A DNA stretch of 64,000 bases from Eustoma russellianum (lineage: Eukaryota; Streptophyta; Magnoliopsida; Gentianales; Gentianaceae). The stretch covers positions 15,881,788 to 15,945,787 of the forward strand of contig AP025075.1 in NCBI GenBank assembly GCA_036186865.1, in the 5' to 3' direction. The number at the start of each line of letters is the position of its first letter. The stretch's first letter is position 1. The notes beneath the pieces are model-generated. The model was not told the origin of the DNA, did no database searches, and saw nothing but the letters and a program-made list of their open reading frames with translations. The position numbers and the translations under genes are program-made. Shown one piece after another: positions 10,306 to 21,152 of this stretch.

Positions 10306-11162
10306 TTATAAGTGGCCGAGCTCGATCAGACGTTCAATCTCTTGGGTGAGCTGCCTGCAGTCCTCTGTATCATGCCGGATATCATGATGGTAGAGGCAGT
10401 ACAGTTGAGGATCCCTTTTGTGAATAGGTCCTGCTAATGGCTGGGGATCTCTCATTAGATTTTCCCTCTTCATGTAGGAGAGAACACGAGTTTTGGAGGC
10501 CAGCAGAGATGTTCTTTCTTTGCCTTGGCCTCCTAATCGAACTTTGGCTGAGCGCCTTTTTTGTGGTTGTGCTTTGCCTTTATTGTCAACTTTTCTGCCA
10601 TGCTTGAGTAGCAGAAGCGCTTTTCGTGCGCATTTCAAATAATAGTCCAGAGCCTTTAAAGGCTCGGACGCAAAGTGCTGACAGCTAGACCTTTGTCCTG
10701 AATGTCTAGCCTCGGCCATGAATCCGCTCTGAAGCTTAGGATAATATTCGGGCCGAGTTGGAGAGTACTTCATAAGTTTTCTTTGCGGAGGAGAATCATT
10801 GGGACGAAGCCCACTGGTTCCCACAGCNNNNNNNNNNCTCTGAAGCTTAGGATAATATTCGGGCCGAGTTGGAGAGTACTTCATAAGTTTTCTTTGCGGA
10901 GGAGAATCATTGGGACGAAGCCCACTGGTTCCCACAGCGGGAGCTTTTCCCTTCATTTTCCTCACCATCGCCTGGAACACATTAGGATTCTAAGCCACAT
11001 AACGGATGGCTCGCAAGTGTTCCTCATAAGTTAAGGCAGCAGTAGGGGTTGAGGATTCTGTTGTTCCTGGAGAACCCTGTTCTAGTTTTGGTTTAGGAGA
11101 CCACCGATGTCTCCTGGGGGTCACAGGTTGCTTGGACCCTTTCCAATCTTTTTTATCCATCC
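10306..11162 (-). pseudogene. gag: Tat-type gag, broken
   Basis: Minus-strand gag C-terminal portion. It starts near 11162 (MDKKDWKGSKQPVTPRRHRW), has an in-frame stop just before the GTG at 10980, and continues through a basic region to CLYHHDIRHDTEDCRQL and EIERLIELGHL, the conserved block of Tat/Athila-type gag ending at 10306. The frame is artificially doubled: 101 bases are repeated on both sides of a 10-N gap (10828-10837), inserting a second copy of about 34 residues that is probably not real. The expected protease does not follow. Confidence 0.75.
10727..10938. other. Assembly gap flanked by identical 101 bp copies
   Basis: Ten Ns at 10828-10837. The sequence 10727-10827 is repeated exactly at 10838-10938. 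Perfect identity right up to both gap edges is the signature of two contig ends that overlap but were not merged, so the second copy is probably false. Confidence 0.9.
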
Positions 11163-11239
11163 TCCTATCGATGGATTTGTAGGCTGGTTGACTAGAAGGC
11201 CCTTGAAAGGTTGTTTTTAAGAAATACGGAGGTTCAAGC

Positions 11240-11256
11240 CCTCATTCTAGCACCAA
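11240..11256 (-). promoter_or_regulatory. Putative primer-binding site of the Tat element
   Basis: On the minus strand, TTTGGTGCTAGAATGAGGGC follows immediately after a sequence ending TTCATCA. This has the position and shape of the tRNA-primed site seen next to gypsy 5' LTRs (compare TGGCGC-type sites of other Tat elements). The tRNA is not identified. Confidence 0.45.
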
Positions 11257-11257
11257 A

Positions 11258-12456
11258 TGATGAAGCCAAATCTTCACCGCATGGATCGGAGACGATCTTT
11301 GTAGTACACCGTTAGCTTCTCCGTTTGGATCCTTCAATGGAGCCTGAGAAGAAAATGAAACGTTAGAGGCCCAGGGGCGCTGCCTTGGGGAAACCCTCCG
11401 ACGCTCTAGTAAGTTATGAGTATTTTTGTATGTAGTTTATGCTGAAATAAAGGTTAAGAATAAACATGTATCAAGTTTTCACTCAGAGGATGGCTGTTTT
11501 AAAGATCGGCTGAGGCGCCGTACATGATATCTCTCACTGAGAGTTAGTAAGTTGGAGAGTATGGAGTTGTTTCCTTAGGGAAGAAGACTCCGAAAGTTCA
11601 GTTTGGCTCCCCTTTTCTTCGTCTGTCTTGAGGTCCTTTTATGCTTAAAGCTGATTAGACCAGTCTCTCTACCCGATGATAGGACTATTGCATGTGTAGG
11701 AGGTCTAGTCTGCAGTAGGTGTGCAGTGTGATTGAACAGATGCCTGAGCAAGCGGCTGCGCAAGTAACTGAGTCTATGACACGCAGGCGGCCAGCAATAA
11801 TGACTCTTTATTAAGCCAAGCGATGCTTGACACCTGGAAAGAGTTTGCAAAATTGCCTTGGTAGGTCCCAGGCGGCAGTTGATAAATATCTTGTCTGAAC
11901 TAGCTGAGTTATTTAGGGGCAAAAACCCTTATGAGACTGAGGCCGAGGCTAGGGCTCGAAGAAATCAAGCAGCTGAGGCCGAGGATGTTCCGAGGCCGAG
12001 CAAAATTTGCTTCCTTTAGAAGTTACGCATTGCTGATCTGATATTTGAATATTTACTAGCTGAGGCCGACCAGAAGTGGTTGCCTTGGTTAACCAGTACA
12101 TTGATGAGCCAAGGTTTAGAGTTCCGCTAGGAATATGGCCGAGCTGAATTGCTCTGTGTGGTTTGGCCAAAAATAATAAAATATGCCGATCCGAGCTGAC
12201 AAAGAGTTATACTTGGACTTGCCTTAGTTACTTTAGATGATCTGCTTTAACTGTTGATAGCGGAGGCTGAGGCTGGTGTCTTCTGGCCGAGGTTGACTAA
12301 TCAAATAGCTGAGCCTGAGTCACGTTGACCGTTATTGACTAATTGGAAAGTTTTGTCTTATCTGAGTAGATAGATTTTGTCTCATCAAAAACCATTTAAT
12401 TCCAGGAAAAAAATTTGAACGAATTTCAATGTCGCCCACTCTTTGAGTGTTCATCA
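11258..12456 (-). repeat. Putative 5' LTR of the Tat element
   Basis: On the plus strand it starts TGATGAAG and ends TTCATCA, so both ends carry the short inverted repeat TGATGAA/TTCATCA. The PBS-like site and gag follow in the right order. It is rich in GCCGAG words. The partner 3' LTR is not in the window, so the limits rest only on termini and context. TTACA (12457-12461) would be one TSD copy. Confidence 0.5.
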
Positions 12457-13096
12457 TTACAAAATGGTATTCATATAGGAGTATATTTGGAAATAATCAT
12501 CGTACTTGTTTATACCGTCTTTATCATCAATATATGCTTATATATGTGTGTATGTGTGTGTATATATACTTATACACGATTTACATGAGTTGTGACGAGC
12601 ATAAGAACGAGCTATTATAATCGTTGATATCATTCCACATGTAACGGAGTGGACAACTGTGGTTCGGGTGGTTGAAGCACACCATCCAAAGCTAAGGCAT
12701 TCTGGCCAAGCCTTTTGTCAAAGATGACGATGAAAACAAAGACAATAGTGTCAAGTCGAGATGTTGAGATGAAAGAGGTGAAGAAATATAGTAGCGTACT
12801 AAACACGATGACAGTAGGAAGCGACAACACTGCCGAGCTGAGTAGGCGAGTGAGAGAGATGAAGGAACATAACAGCGCACTGAACACGAGGATAGCAGTG
12901 GTGAGACCATATGCCAAGGTGAAGGAACATAGCTACGCGCTAAAGTGCATAGTGGATCAGCAAGGAGCATTTGATTTAATAAGTCAAACTAGCCACGTCA
13001 ACAATTTCAATCAACTTAAAGAAGCAACAGTCACGTGGCATCTGGAAAAAGGGCAGTGAAGAAGTGCAACTAAAGCTAAAATTCCAGGGTAAAGTT
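12457..13096. other. Unclassified spacer with a 114-codon open frame
   Basis: A TA/TG-rich microsatellite lies near 12541-12575. An open frame runs 12715-13059 (+) with three degenerate copies of a peptide like EMKEHNSALNT. No domain is recognised and no promoter or splice pattern is evident. It could be a gag-like repeat remnant or chance; I do not claim a gene. Confidence 0.3.
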
Positions 13097-13327
13097 TGTT
13101 AGTTACGCTTTTACCCTTTGTACATTTATTTCTTTTCTGGTAGTTAACGCGGGTAGCTCAAGTTATGTATATATAATATAATGTATAGCAAAGAAGAATC
13201 TCGAATGAAATCTTTCATCATTTCTCCTCACATCTCGGTTTCCTCTCCTCTCTCCACTCTCTGTTATCTTATTTTTGCGGTTGTTGTGATCTTGCGATCC
13301 GTTTGTCTTCTTTTCAGCTCACATTCA
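13097..13327 (+). repeat. Short 5' LTR of copia element D
   Basis: Starts TGTTAG and ends near ACATTCA, about 230 bp, with a TATATATAA-type promoter near 13168. A degenerate PBS, TGGTATCACAAC (13339-13350), resembles the initiator tRNA-Met site TGGTATCAGAGC with three changes. Short LTRs with this terminus are typical of Ale/Retrofit copia. The exact end is uncertain by about 10 bases. Confidence 0.55.
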
Positions 13328-13423
13328 TAAATTTGATATGGTATCACAACTATTTTGCTTTCATTAGCACTATTTTCTGCAAATTGATTCAAATCCCTAG
13401 TGTTCCCACCATCAAATTTGTCA

Positions 13424-14299
13424 ATGGCTTCCAATTCATCCTGTACTATGGTTGATTCATATGAGGATCCTATGTACCTGCGTTCTAGCGTTAAACCTTT
13501 ATTTAAACTCGTTAACCTTTTGCTTGATGGACACAACTATCACGGTTGGAATAGTACAGTTTGAAGAGCAATGAAATCAAAAAAATAAAGCAAGCTTCCT
13601 TGATGGTATAATAGTGAAGTCAACTGAAAATAATCTTAAGTTTGCTGCCTGGACTAATGTTAATCATATGATTGCATCATGGATTCTGAATCCTATAATC
13701 CACCAATTGGACAGAGTATTATGTAGATTAATAATGCAGTTGACATTTGGAATGATCTAAGCTAAGGTATGCTAATATTGATGCGTTTAGACTATTGGAT
13801 TTACATGAACAGTTCTATGCAGTGAAACAAAAAAAAAACATGTCAATTACAAATTACTGCACTAAGTTGAAAGTAATTTGGGAGAAACTAATGATACTTA
13901 GGTCAATAACTACCTGCTCTTATAATAAATGTACTTGTAATGTGTCTACTCATGTCAATAAGTTTGTGGAAAATGACTATGCCATCAAGATCTTGAAGGA
14001 CTAAGTAAGGAGCATGAAGCAGTTAAGCGACAAATCTTGCTTTTAAACCCCTTGCTTGACATCAACTTTGCATTTGTTATGGCTATTAAGTATGAAAGGA
14101 AATTAATGTATTCAAATAGTTAACATCAGTTCACACATAATCCATGAGCACTCATGAGTTTTGGCAACTAATATGTTCAAAATTTTATTATACGAAGGCC
14201 ACCGAGTGGTGGATTTAAAAGAGACAATCAAAGTTTTGGCCAGAATAGCTCAAGATGCTTTTTATGTACTCATTGTGGAATGATTGAACACACTGTTGA
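13424..14299 (+). pseudogene. gag: copia gag of element D, decayed
   Basis: Starts MASNSSCTMVDSYEDPMYL and carries LLDGHNYHGW, then WTNVNHMIASWILN, ending with a UBN2-like stretch SITNYCTKLKVIWEKL. All are hallmarks of Ale/Retrofit-type copia gag. Several stops and frameshifts are present from about 13555. The final part encodes CTHCGMIEHT, the first half of the CCHC knuckle, which is cut at 14299 by element E. The remainder of D resumes at 51837. Confidence 0.75.
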
Positions 14300-15989
14300 T
14301 GTAGCGCCCCGTCCGAAACTAGTGTCTCGGTCCGTTGCACCCTCCGTACTCTGCTACGAGAAGTACAATGCATCGATACATACATGTGTATGTCGACATG
14401 AATCATGAATCGATATAGAGGAAGCAATGTAAAGATAAACATACGACATGCATAAACATACAAATCGTCATAATCGGTACAAGTCATAATGTCCAAAGTT
14501 CCCAAATAACATGAGTACATCATGATCAAATCATCTATCAAACCCTAAAAGATAAGTCCTGGCATACTTTCTCGCTCACAGGTAGTCTACTCGAGGTTCG
14601 TTCCCTATGAACTCGGTATCACAAACCATGTCCTTTGCAAGTGATTAAAGGTAAGTAAGAGTGATAAAACAAGTCGTCCAGCAAGTAGTCCTACTAGATA
14701 TGTCAGGTGGATCATACATGTAGATACATGATGATAAAATAATAACAAAGCATAAATAAAGAACATAATATGACATGTCTTCATTTTAAACAAGTAAAGT
14801 GGCATAACATAAGTATAACATATAACATGTAATACATATGAAATCTAACATCATAACATAATGAACATTTTACTTCTACCTAAGTTTATAAACGTCATAT
14901 ACATGTCCATCTTAATTTCTAAACCATATCTTATACCAAGGTCTCAAATCTTATGTCAACTACACTTTCATGTATAAATTCTACCTTGATCGGAATAACA
15001 ATAACATAGGCTTAAGGATGGTCTAACAGTAGCTTAACGGTATCATGGAATTTCGGTTGGACATGGTCATGACATGATTTATTTTTCAAGATAATTAAAA
15101 ACATGACTTTTCATGTCATCATAACATGACTTTTTCGTATACATGCATAACTTGGTATTTCATAAGTCGTAAACATGCATAACATGACATTTCGTAGACA
15201 TAACATTTTCATAATTGGCTATAGCACTTTTCATAAGAATAATAACGCATGACGTACCGAATGATTCCTCATATAGTAACATGTACAACATAAATGATAC
15301 GTATATGTACTAACGATGGCGCGTTATGGTGGAGATCCCATATCCCAGACAAGGTGTTACACTCGGCCATAACGATAACATATGCACATGACACCTACCA
15401 CTCCAGTCTCGATTTCATTCTGGTGCACCATAACATAACATAACATAACATAACATGTGTTGTTGGAATCAATCATCTCGTGTTTATTATTTGTTACACG
15501 TAGAAACTCTTAAAACATGTGATGCGATAAACATAATTTTTCAAACTTTTGTTTCATGGTCCATTAGACTCAGCTTTAGGGTCAATTTGGTCATTCTTAA
15601 ATTTAGTCATCATACGTCCATCACTTATCTACATCCTACATGTCATAACTTAAAGAAAATACTATTTTTACCTCCGGAAAGGTACCTCTTGGACAAGCAT
15701 ACAAAACAGCCCCCTTTTTGTGAAATTTTCACCTAACACCACTTCCTTAAATCGTATATTTCACATGCAACTCATGACTTAACACTTAATAATCTAATAC
15801 ACTTATTTCATCATTTCTTCAATATGTCACAAGAAATTTCATAACATAGTCATAAACTCTTTCATACTGCTTTTCATACATACTTATATCTATAAACATG
15901 TAACAAAATTATTTGTACCACAAAATGGCCTTGAGGCCCTATACTAACTACACACACAGACACACACACACACACACATATATATACAT
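14300..15989. mobile_element. Left part of element E, probable long LTR
   Basis: The sequence changes abruptly inside D's zinc knuckle to TGTAGCGCCCCGTCC, an opening often seen in Del/Tekay-type gypsy LTRs. The next 1.7 kb is A/T-rich non-coding DNA with CATAA repeats (about 15431-15455) and ends in (CA)n(TA)n at 15955-15985. A motif CATGTAACAA...GGCCTTGAGGCC near 15900-15945 recurs in altered form after LINE-b (49727 onward), tying the two halves together. No protein domain is visible. Confidence 0.5.
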
Positions 15990-16167
15990 GTATAGATTTT
16001 TAGCCATACGATTTTCTCTCTGGAGCAATGCGACCCCCGCCAGCGGCGGTGACATCCACCGCTGCTGACGCCTTCTCCGTTCAATCCTCATGTTTCGTCA
16101 TTCTGTCTCCTCTTGTTTCATCACTAACAATGCCTACGACATCTTCTTTTTCCTTTTCTGCACTATC

Positions 16168-17502
16168 ATGGCAGATCCGCCGCCACATGCATCTAGGGAT
16201 GCCACAGTAATGCTGCCGCAAAAAACATACACATCCCTCTTCTCATCGTCCTCAACCCCCATACCGCCGAAGCCGATCCACAAATATAAGGGGGACCGAT
16301 GATTACATTTACTGTATAGGAAATCCAATCCTTGGTAGCCTCATACAAACTTACATTGGTTGGCATTTTTTTGGTATGGTAGGCCGCCTTTGGCAACAAT
16401 TAAATCAGCGGTGGATCGCATTGGTTTTACAGACTCTGTCAAGATCGGACTTTTGGACGCAAAGCATGTCCTCCTACACTTTGATCATGAGCAAGATTAC
16501 CTACGTTGCTTTTCACGTCAAAGTTGGACCATATCCGGTAAGCATATGAAAGTCACAAAGTGGACACCGGATTATGATCCCTCTATCAAAATACCAATTG
16601 TACCAATATGGGTGTCTTTTCCCGGCCTTCCCATTCACTATCATCGAAAAGATGCTCTTTTTCAGATTGCGAATATGATTGATACTCCCATGAAGATGGA
16701 CGCTGCTACCACATCTGTGACTAGACCCTCGGTTGCGCGCTTATGTGTTGAACTGGATGTTTCCAAGGAATTGCCGCAGCGAATATTTATTCAAGGGCCA
16801 TCAAAGATTATCACTCAGACTGTGGAATATGAGGATTTACCGTCATATTGTGGCAGCTGCTTTTGGCTAGGACATGTGACTGATGACTGCGGCAAGGAAA
16901 CTGCAGAGAAGCCTATAAAGCAATAATTGCCAAAGTCGCAGCGTCAAACGGGAAAAGATCCCAAACAACGATGGACTCCCAAGAAAAACCCTCCAGATGC
17001 ACAAGCTGTGCATGAAATCCGCAGTATAACAATGCCTGTGACCCAGCCAGAAGCATATCAAGCAAACCCTACAATGGACACTTAAATTGCGCCTTCCCCA
17101 TCAGTGGTTCATATCTCGTCTCCAGATATTTGCCAACAACGTCAGGTATCCACTTCACAGGATATATCACATCTCAAAGGAGTGGATGATTGTATTATTC
17201 AAGATTTGGCACAACAGCAGGATTTTTCATCTTTCTCGGATAGTGAGCTTATATTGCCTTTGAAAGACAATCGTTTAGATTCACAAGATAGGGATATATT
17301 AGAAGCCTTGGCAGATATTTATCAAGCAGTTTATTTGGATACTAGCCGAGTGCAAGAAAAGGCTCCGCCTGCTGAATTAGTCACCGTACCTTCTCCACCA
17401 AGGTTATTACATCGCCATCTCAGGCTGCCATGGTCTCTCCAAGAATAACCAGGTTACGTGCAGCCCAACTCTTTAATTCTTTTGATCCATTAGACCGATA
17501 AA
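16168..17502 (+). pseudogene. LINE-a ORF1: DUF4283-like protein with CCHC knuckle
   Basis: RNA-binding protein of a plant L1 LINE. Start chosen at MADPPPHASRD (16168); frameshifts lie between about 16300 and 16360. The best stretch (16360-16926) gives YGRPPLATIKSAVDRIGF, SWTISGKHMKVTKWTPDYDP and VARLCVELDVSKELPQRI, the DUF4283 pattern, then the knuckle C-GS-C-FWLG-H-VTDD-C near 16853-16895. Stops at 16924 and about 17084 interrupt a Pro/Ser-rich C-terminal region; a frameshift near 17400 precedes the end. The stop overlaps the ORF2 start position: ATAA here where LINE-b has ATGA, so this ORF2 has lost its ATG. Confidence 0.85.
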
Positions 17503-17841
17503 TCTATTGATTTGGAATATGAGAGGTATTTGTACCTCGGAAACTAGGACCCACACCTAAAGCCAGAATTGCTAATTTGGTATCGTATCATTTGCGTTTT
17601 GGTTTTTCTCAAGCAATATCAGTCTGTGATGATCACATTTGGTTTTTTTAGGACTCTATTATCTCTTTGGAAGATACGAGGAATGGCCAACAAAATTATT
17701 CATTTAAATTATCATGGTTGGCTTCTGGTGATCAATTTTGGTTTACTGCTGTCTATGGACTTCACACGGTAGCAGCGCGCAAGCCATTATTGGTAGACTT
17801 AAAACTTATCTATGATAGTCTTCAATTACCATGGTTGGTGG
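17500..17841 (+). pseudogene. LINE-a ORF2, 5' part (endonuclease, interrupted)
   Basis: N-terminal part of the apurinic-like endonuclease. NLLIWNMRGI matches NILIWNIRGM of LINE-b, and after frame shifts the end reads LQLPWLV. It stops at GGTGG (17837-17841), where Sirevirus B is inserted, and resumes at 29333 with GGDFNTF in frame once the duplication is removed. Several frameshifts lie in 17540-17780. Confidence 0.85.
17837..17841. repeat. Target-site duplication, left copy (element B)
   Basis: GGTGG here pairs with AGTGG at 29328-29332, one mismatch. With a single copy retained, the LINE codons for W-L-V-G-G-D are restored exactly, which proves the insertion boundaries. Confidence 0.85.
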
Positions 17842-20800
17842 TGTAGGATCTGCAAGGCACCACTAGAAGGAGGGGGGGGGGGTTGAATAGATGGTGCGGA
17901 AAGTATGCTTTTTAAAATTTCTTTAAACTTGAACAATTCAAGTTCTGAAAACAAATTCTGTTTTCAGGACCAGTTTTAAAACGTTTTTAAAACTAGGTTA
18001 GAGGTCTCCAAAAATTATGAAATTTTGAGAGAACATAGCCTCAGATGTTATGAGGGCCCCCTAAAAATTTCAAATTAAAATTCAACCTTTAACCCCTTCA
18101 AAAACCGTTGATACTCAGATTGTGCAAATCTGCCAGAAACAGTAGATGGTTTTGAAAAATTAATTCCTATTTGTGTGAACGTCCAAATGCTCTGAAAATT
18201 TGACCACTAACTCCTTATATACTATATTTAAATGGGTTGAAACAGTTTTGGAAAATTCTTTTGGGAAGTAGGTCAAATATAATCAAAGTCTCAACCTTTG
18301 CAAGTCTGAAAATCAGACTGCACTAGTCTCAGAACTTTTGACGTTTGATTGACTTATACTTATCCAAAAGGGTTGAAACTTGTTCCAAATTAACCCTAGA
18401 ACGTGTAAGTATGTTTCTGGAAATTTTCGTAATTTTTGAAAATCGTTTACTATTTTTACGGATGCGAACAAAAAGGATAAACAGTGCAGTAACTGAAAAG
18501 TAAATGCAGAAAGTAAATGGCACCAAGAATTTTATACTGGTTCGGTTATAAACAACCTACTCCAGTCTTCAAGGAACACCTTCCCTGGTTCACACTAATC
18601 ACACACATGCAGTACACCTTACCGCAGGGTTAATAGAGTTACACCTAACTCCAACCCTTTACAAACCTTGTATGACGAGTACAATTCACACGAACACCGC
18701 CACCTCGCTAGAATGAAGATTGATCACACCTTGATCAATCTTTTACAAAGATGTATGAATGGTGGTTTATCTCAAGCCTATTCAAGATTGAAAGAATATG
18801 AATACAATAGGCTTTACAAGAAAAGAGAAAGAAAGAAAATGTAGGAGAAGAAGAGCTTGTCAATTTGATCTCTTTAGAATGCAATGCTTGTTGTTGTTTT
18901 TGTTTGATCTCCTCTCTTCTCTTTTAATGTTGCAGCCGTCCCCTATGGTAGTCTCCCCCTCTTGAAAATTATCTTTTAAGTCCTTGAGAGAGTGTAAGAC
19001 ATCATTGTGACAATGCCTTGCTTACTTGGCATCTTCCTATTGGATCATCATTTAGTCTTTGCTTACTTGGCACCTCCTTATTGGCTCAATGTTGTCAACA
19101 TGATGACATGGAAAAAATATGAGATTAACACTTTAAACATGTGCCAATATCAATCATAAAATTATTTCCATAATGCATAAGATTGTCACATAAATTGCAA
19201 GACAATATTTCTCCAAAAATGGGTAAGAAAATCGTCCATTATGATCATGCACATGCTGAAATTTCAGCATGTGTATCATTCATCTTTTATTCAAATTATT
19301 GCCTATTTTGCATTGATTTAATCCAACAATTCAATCATCATTTAGTGTGCAATATTCTCATCTTTTATGGAATAAACATTAGACAATAATATGACCTAAA
19401 TTTCGGCCATGCACACTCCTACACATGCTGAAATTTTCAGCATGTGTGATATTCAAATATATCACCACTTTAATTCCATAAAATATTTAAAACACTTCCA
19501 TATTGTCTTCTAATTAATCCACCTTAATCAAGACATAAAATATGAGTCATATTAATGAAAAAATCGGCCAGCACTAATTCTACATGCTGAAATTTTCAGC
19601 ATGTGTTTCAAATGAGACAAAGTTTGAAACCTTACCTTTTGTAGCTTCTTTCTTTAAGTCACCAACTTTGTATGATTGATTCTTGACCAATCAATATGCC
19701 AACAAGGCTCCACATATGCTCCATCTCAGCTGTAGGGGCGTGTATACATGTATATGCATGTGCTGAATTTCATTTTTGCTAACTTTGTAAAATAGTGCAC
19801 ATTTAATAATACACACATGTAATATTCCAATCAGCCCTTAATTTAATTTTCTAGAACACTTTAAGATGTATATCATATGTAAAAAGTGTCTAGATACGTG
19901 TCACATAATGTACAAGAAAAACGTTCCATGTTATGTGCGTAGAAAACCGAATTTTCGATATTTATCGATTACCCGATTTTTCTCTAATTTAAATTCCAAC
20001 TTTTGCACATGTTATATATATTATGTTATACATAATATATATAATATATACTTTAAATCTCAGCACTTGGCTGGTTTAAAGTGGTACCATTAGCATGTGA
20101 CAAAATTAAACTTGGAATCTTCACATTTTGGCCTTAATGTGGAGTAATTTGTGTGTGCCAACATGGAAAGTATTTTTGGCTGAATGTGTCATGTATAGCA
20201 CGAAATTTACACCATATTTTGATGTATATGGGCTGGCCATTTATTTATGGCAAGTACGTGACACGTTGGCGAAGTTTCGGTATTCGCCCGATACGACAAA
20301 TTTCGGTTTAGAACCTTTTTTCGTGTCGTATTTAATTTGTCATCACCATATCTTATATCATATGATATAAGACCTGAATATACTCATAAATATGAGTTAA
20401 GTATAGTGGTGTGACGTTAACGTACGTACGTAAAATATATAACGTGTCGGTAGTACGTTGGAATACATGTGTATGTGCCTTTATTTAAAAAATCTGAAAA
20501 TATGTATAATATATGTGTATTTGGCGTGTACATTAATGATGGAGAGGAGGAGAAGACTTTCCTTCCTTAGCCTTGTTGCCTTTGTGCCTTTTCCAAATGA
20601 AGCTTCCTTTAATGAACTACTTAGTTTATTAAACTAAGTACTTCACTTAATGAACTAATTTAGTTCATTAATGGTGGCACCTGAAAATAGTATAAACACA
20701 ACAAATGTTTGCCATATGATGTAAGCTTTAATGCTTCATGGCTCGTTAGTACGGCAACATAATATATAAGCTAAATAAGGCAAGTAATGGCAAGTTATCA

Positions 20801-20894
20801 TGCACACATGTATACATTTATATATGTTTATGCACGTTTATGTATACATTCAAGACACTTATTTTGAAATCACTCAAACCCCCTTATCTTTACA
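17842..20894 (-). repeat. 3' LTR of element B (3,053 bp)
   Basis: Plus-strand ends TGTAGGATC...CTTTACA, which is TGTAAAG...CCTACA on the element strand. It contains three palindromes with arms ending in TGCTGAAA (19250-19273, 19421-19447, 19582-19604), inverted repeats such as 18716-18742 (AAGATTGATCA arms), and a TAAATAAAGG TATA-like box near 20485 on the minus strand. Confidence 0.95.
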
Positions 20895-21152
20895 ATCTCC
20901 CCCTTTTGATGATTTTCAAAATAATTTGTGTACATGATTTAAATGCTATCTCTCCCCCTTGAATTGTGCGCAAATTTGAAAGTTGAATTTCGAATTTCAA
21001 ATCCGGCTCCCCCTTGATTTGTGCAATTAAGATCAATTAAGATCAATCAATGTCTCTCTCCCCCTTAAATCATGCTTTTATCTCCCCCTTTATTTTGGAA
21101 AGTTAATCAAAAGATTCCTGTCAAAAAGGAAAGTAAATCAAATAATATCAAA
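20895..21152 (-). promoter_or_regulatory. Polypurine tract series of element B
   Basis: On the plus strand, five CTCCCCCTT-type runs lie near 20898, 20948, 21005, 21055 and 21081, i.e. AAGGGGGAG on the element strand. The one touching the LTR is the expected primer for plus-strand synthesis; the others are extra copies with 30-60 base spacing. Confidence 0.85.

Larger units (their letters stand above)
6389..12456 (-). mobile_element. Tat-type Ty3/gypsy remnant lacking pol
   Basis: Reading the minus strand from 12456: a putative 5' LTR, a PBS-like site, a gag ending in the Tat-typical DTEDCRQL...EIERLIELGHL block, then no recognisable protease, RT or integrase, then a 110 bp tandem array, then an intron-containing ORF on the opposite strand. 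Tat-lineage elements (Ogre, Grande, Retand) are known for antisense or extra ORFs and for tandem repeats in the region before the 3' LTR, and this layout fits. Element A interrupts it at 6389; the remaining part should lie left of the window. Classification is inferred from gag similarity and layout, because no RT is present to confirm it. Confidence 0.7.

Noticed and set aside
12715..13059. 114-codon frame with peptide repeats as a host gene
   Set aside because: No domain, promoter or splice context; it lies between two transposon remnants.
19240..19610. Regularly spaced palindromes considered as a CRISPR-like array
   Set aside because: They are few, unequal in length, lie in the LTRs of a plant retrotransposon and recur in every LTR copy.
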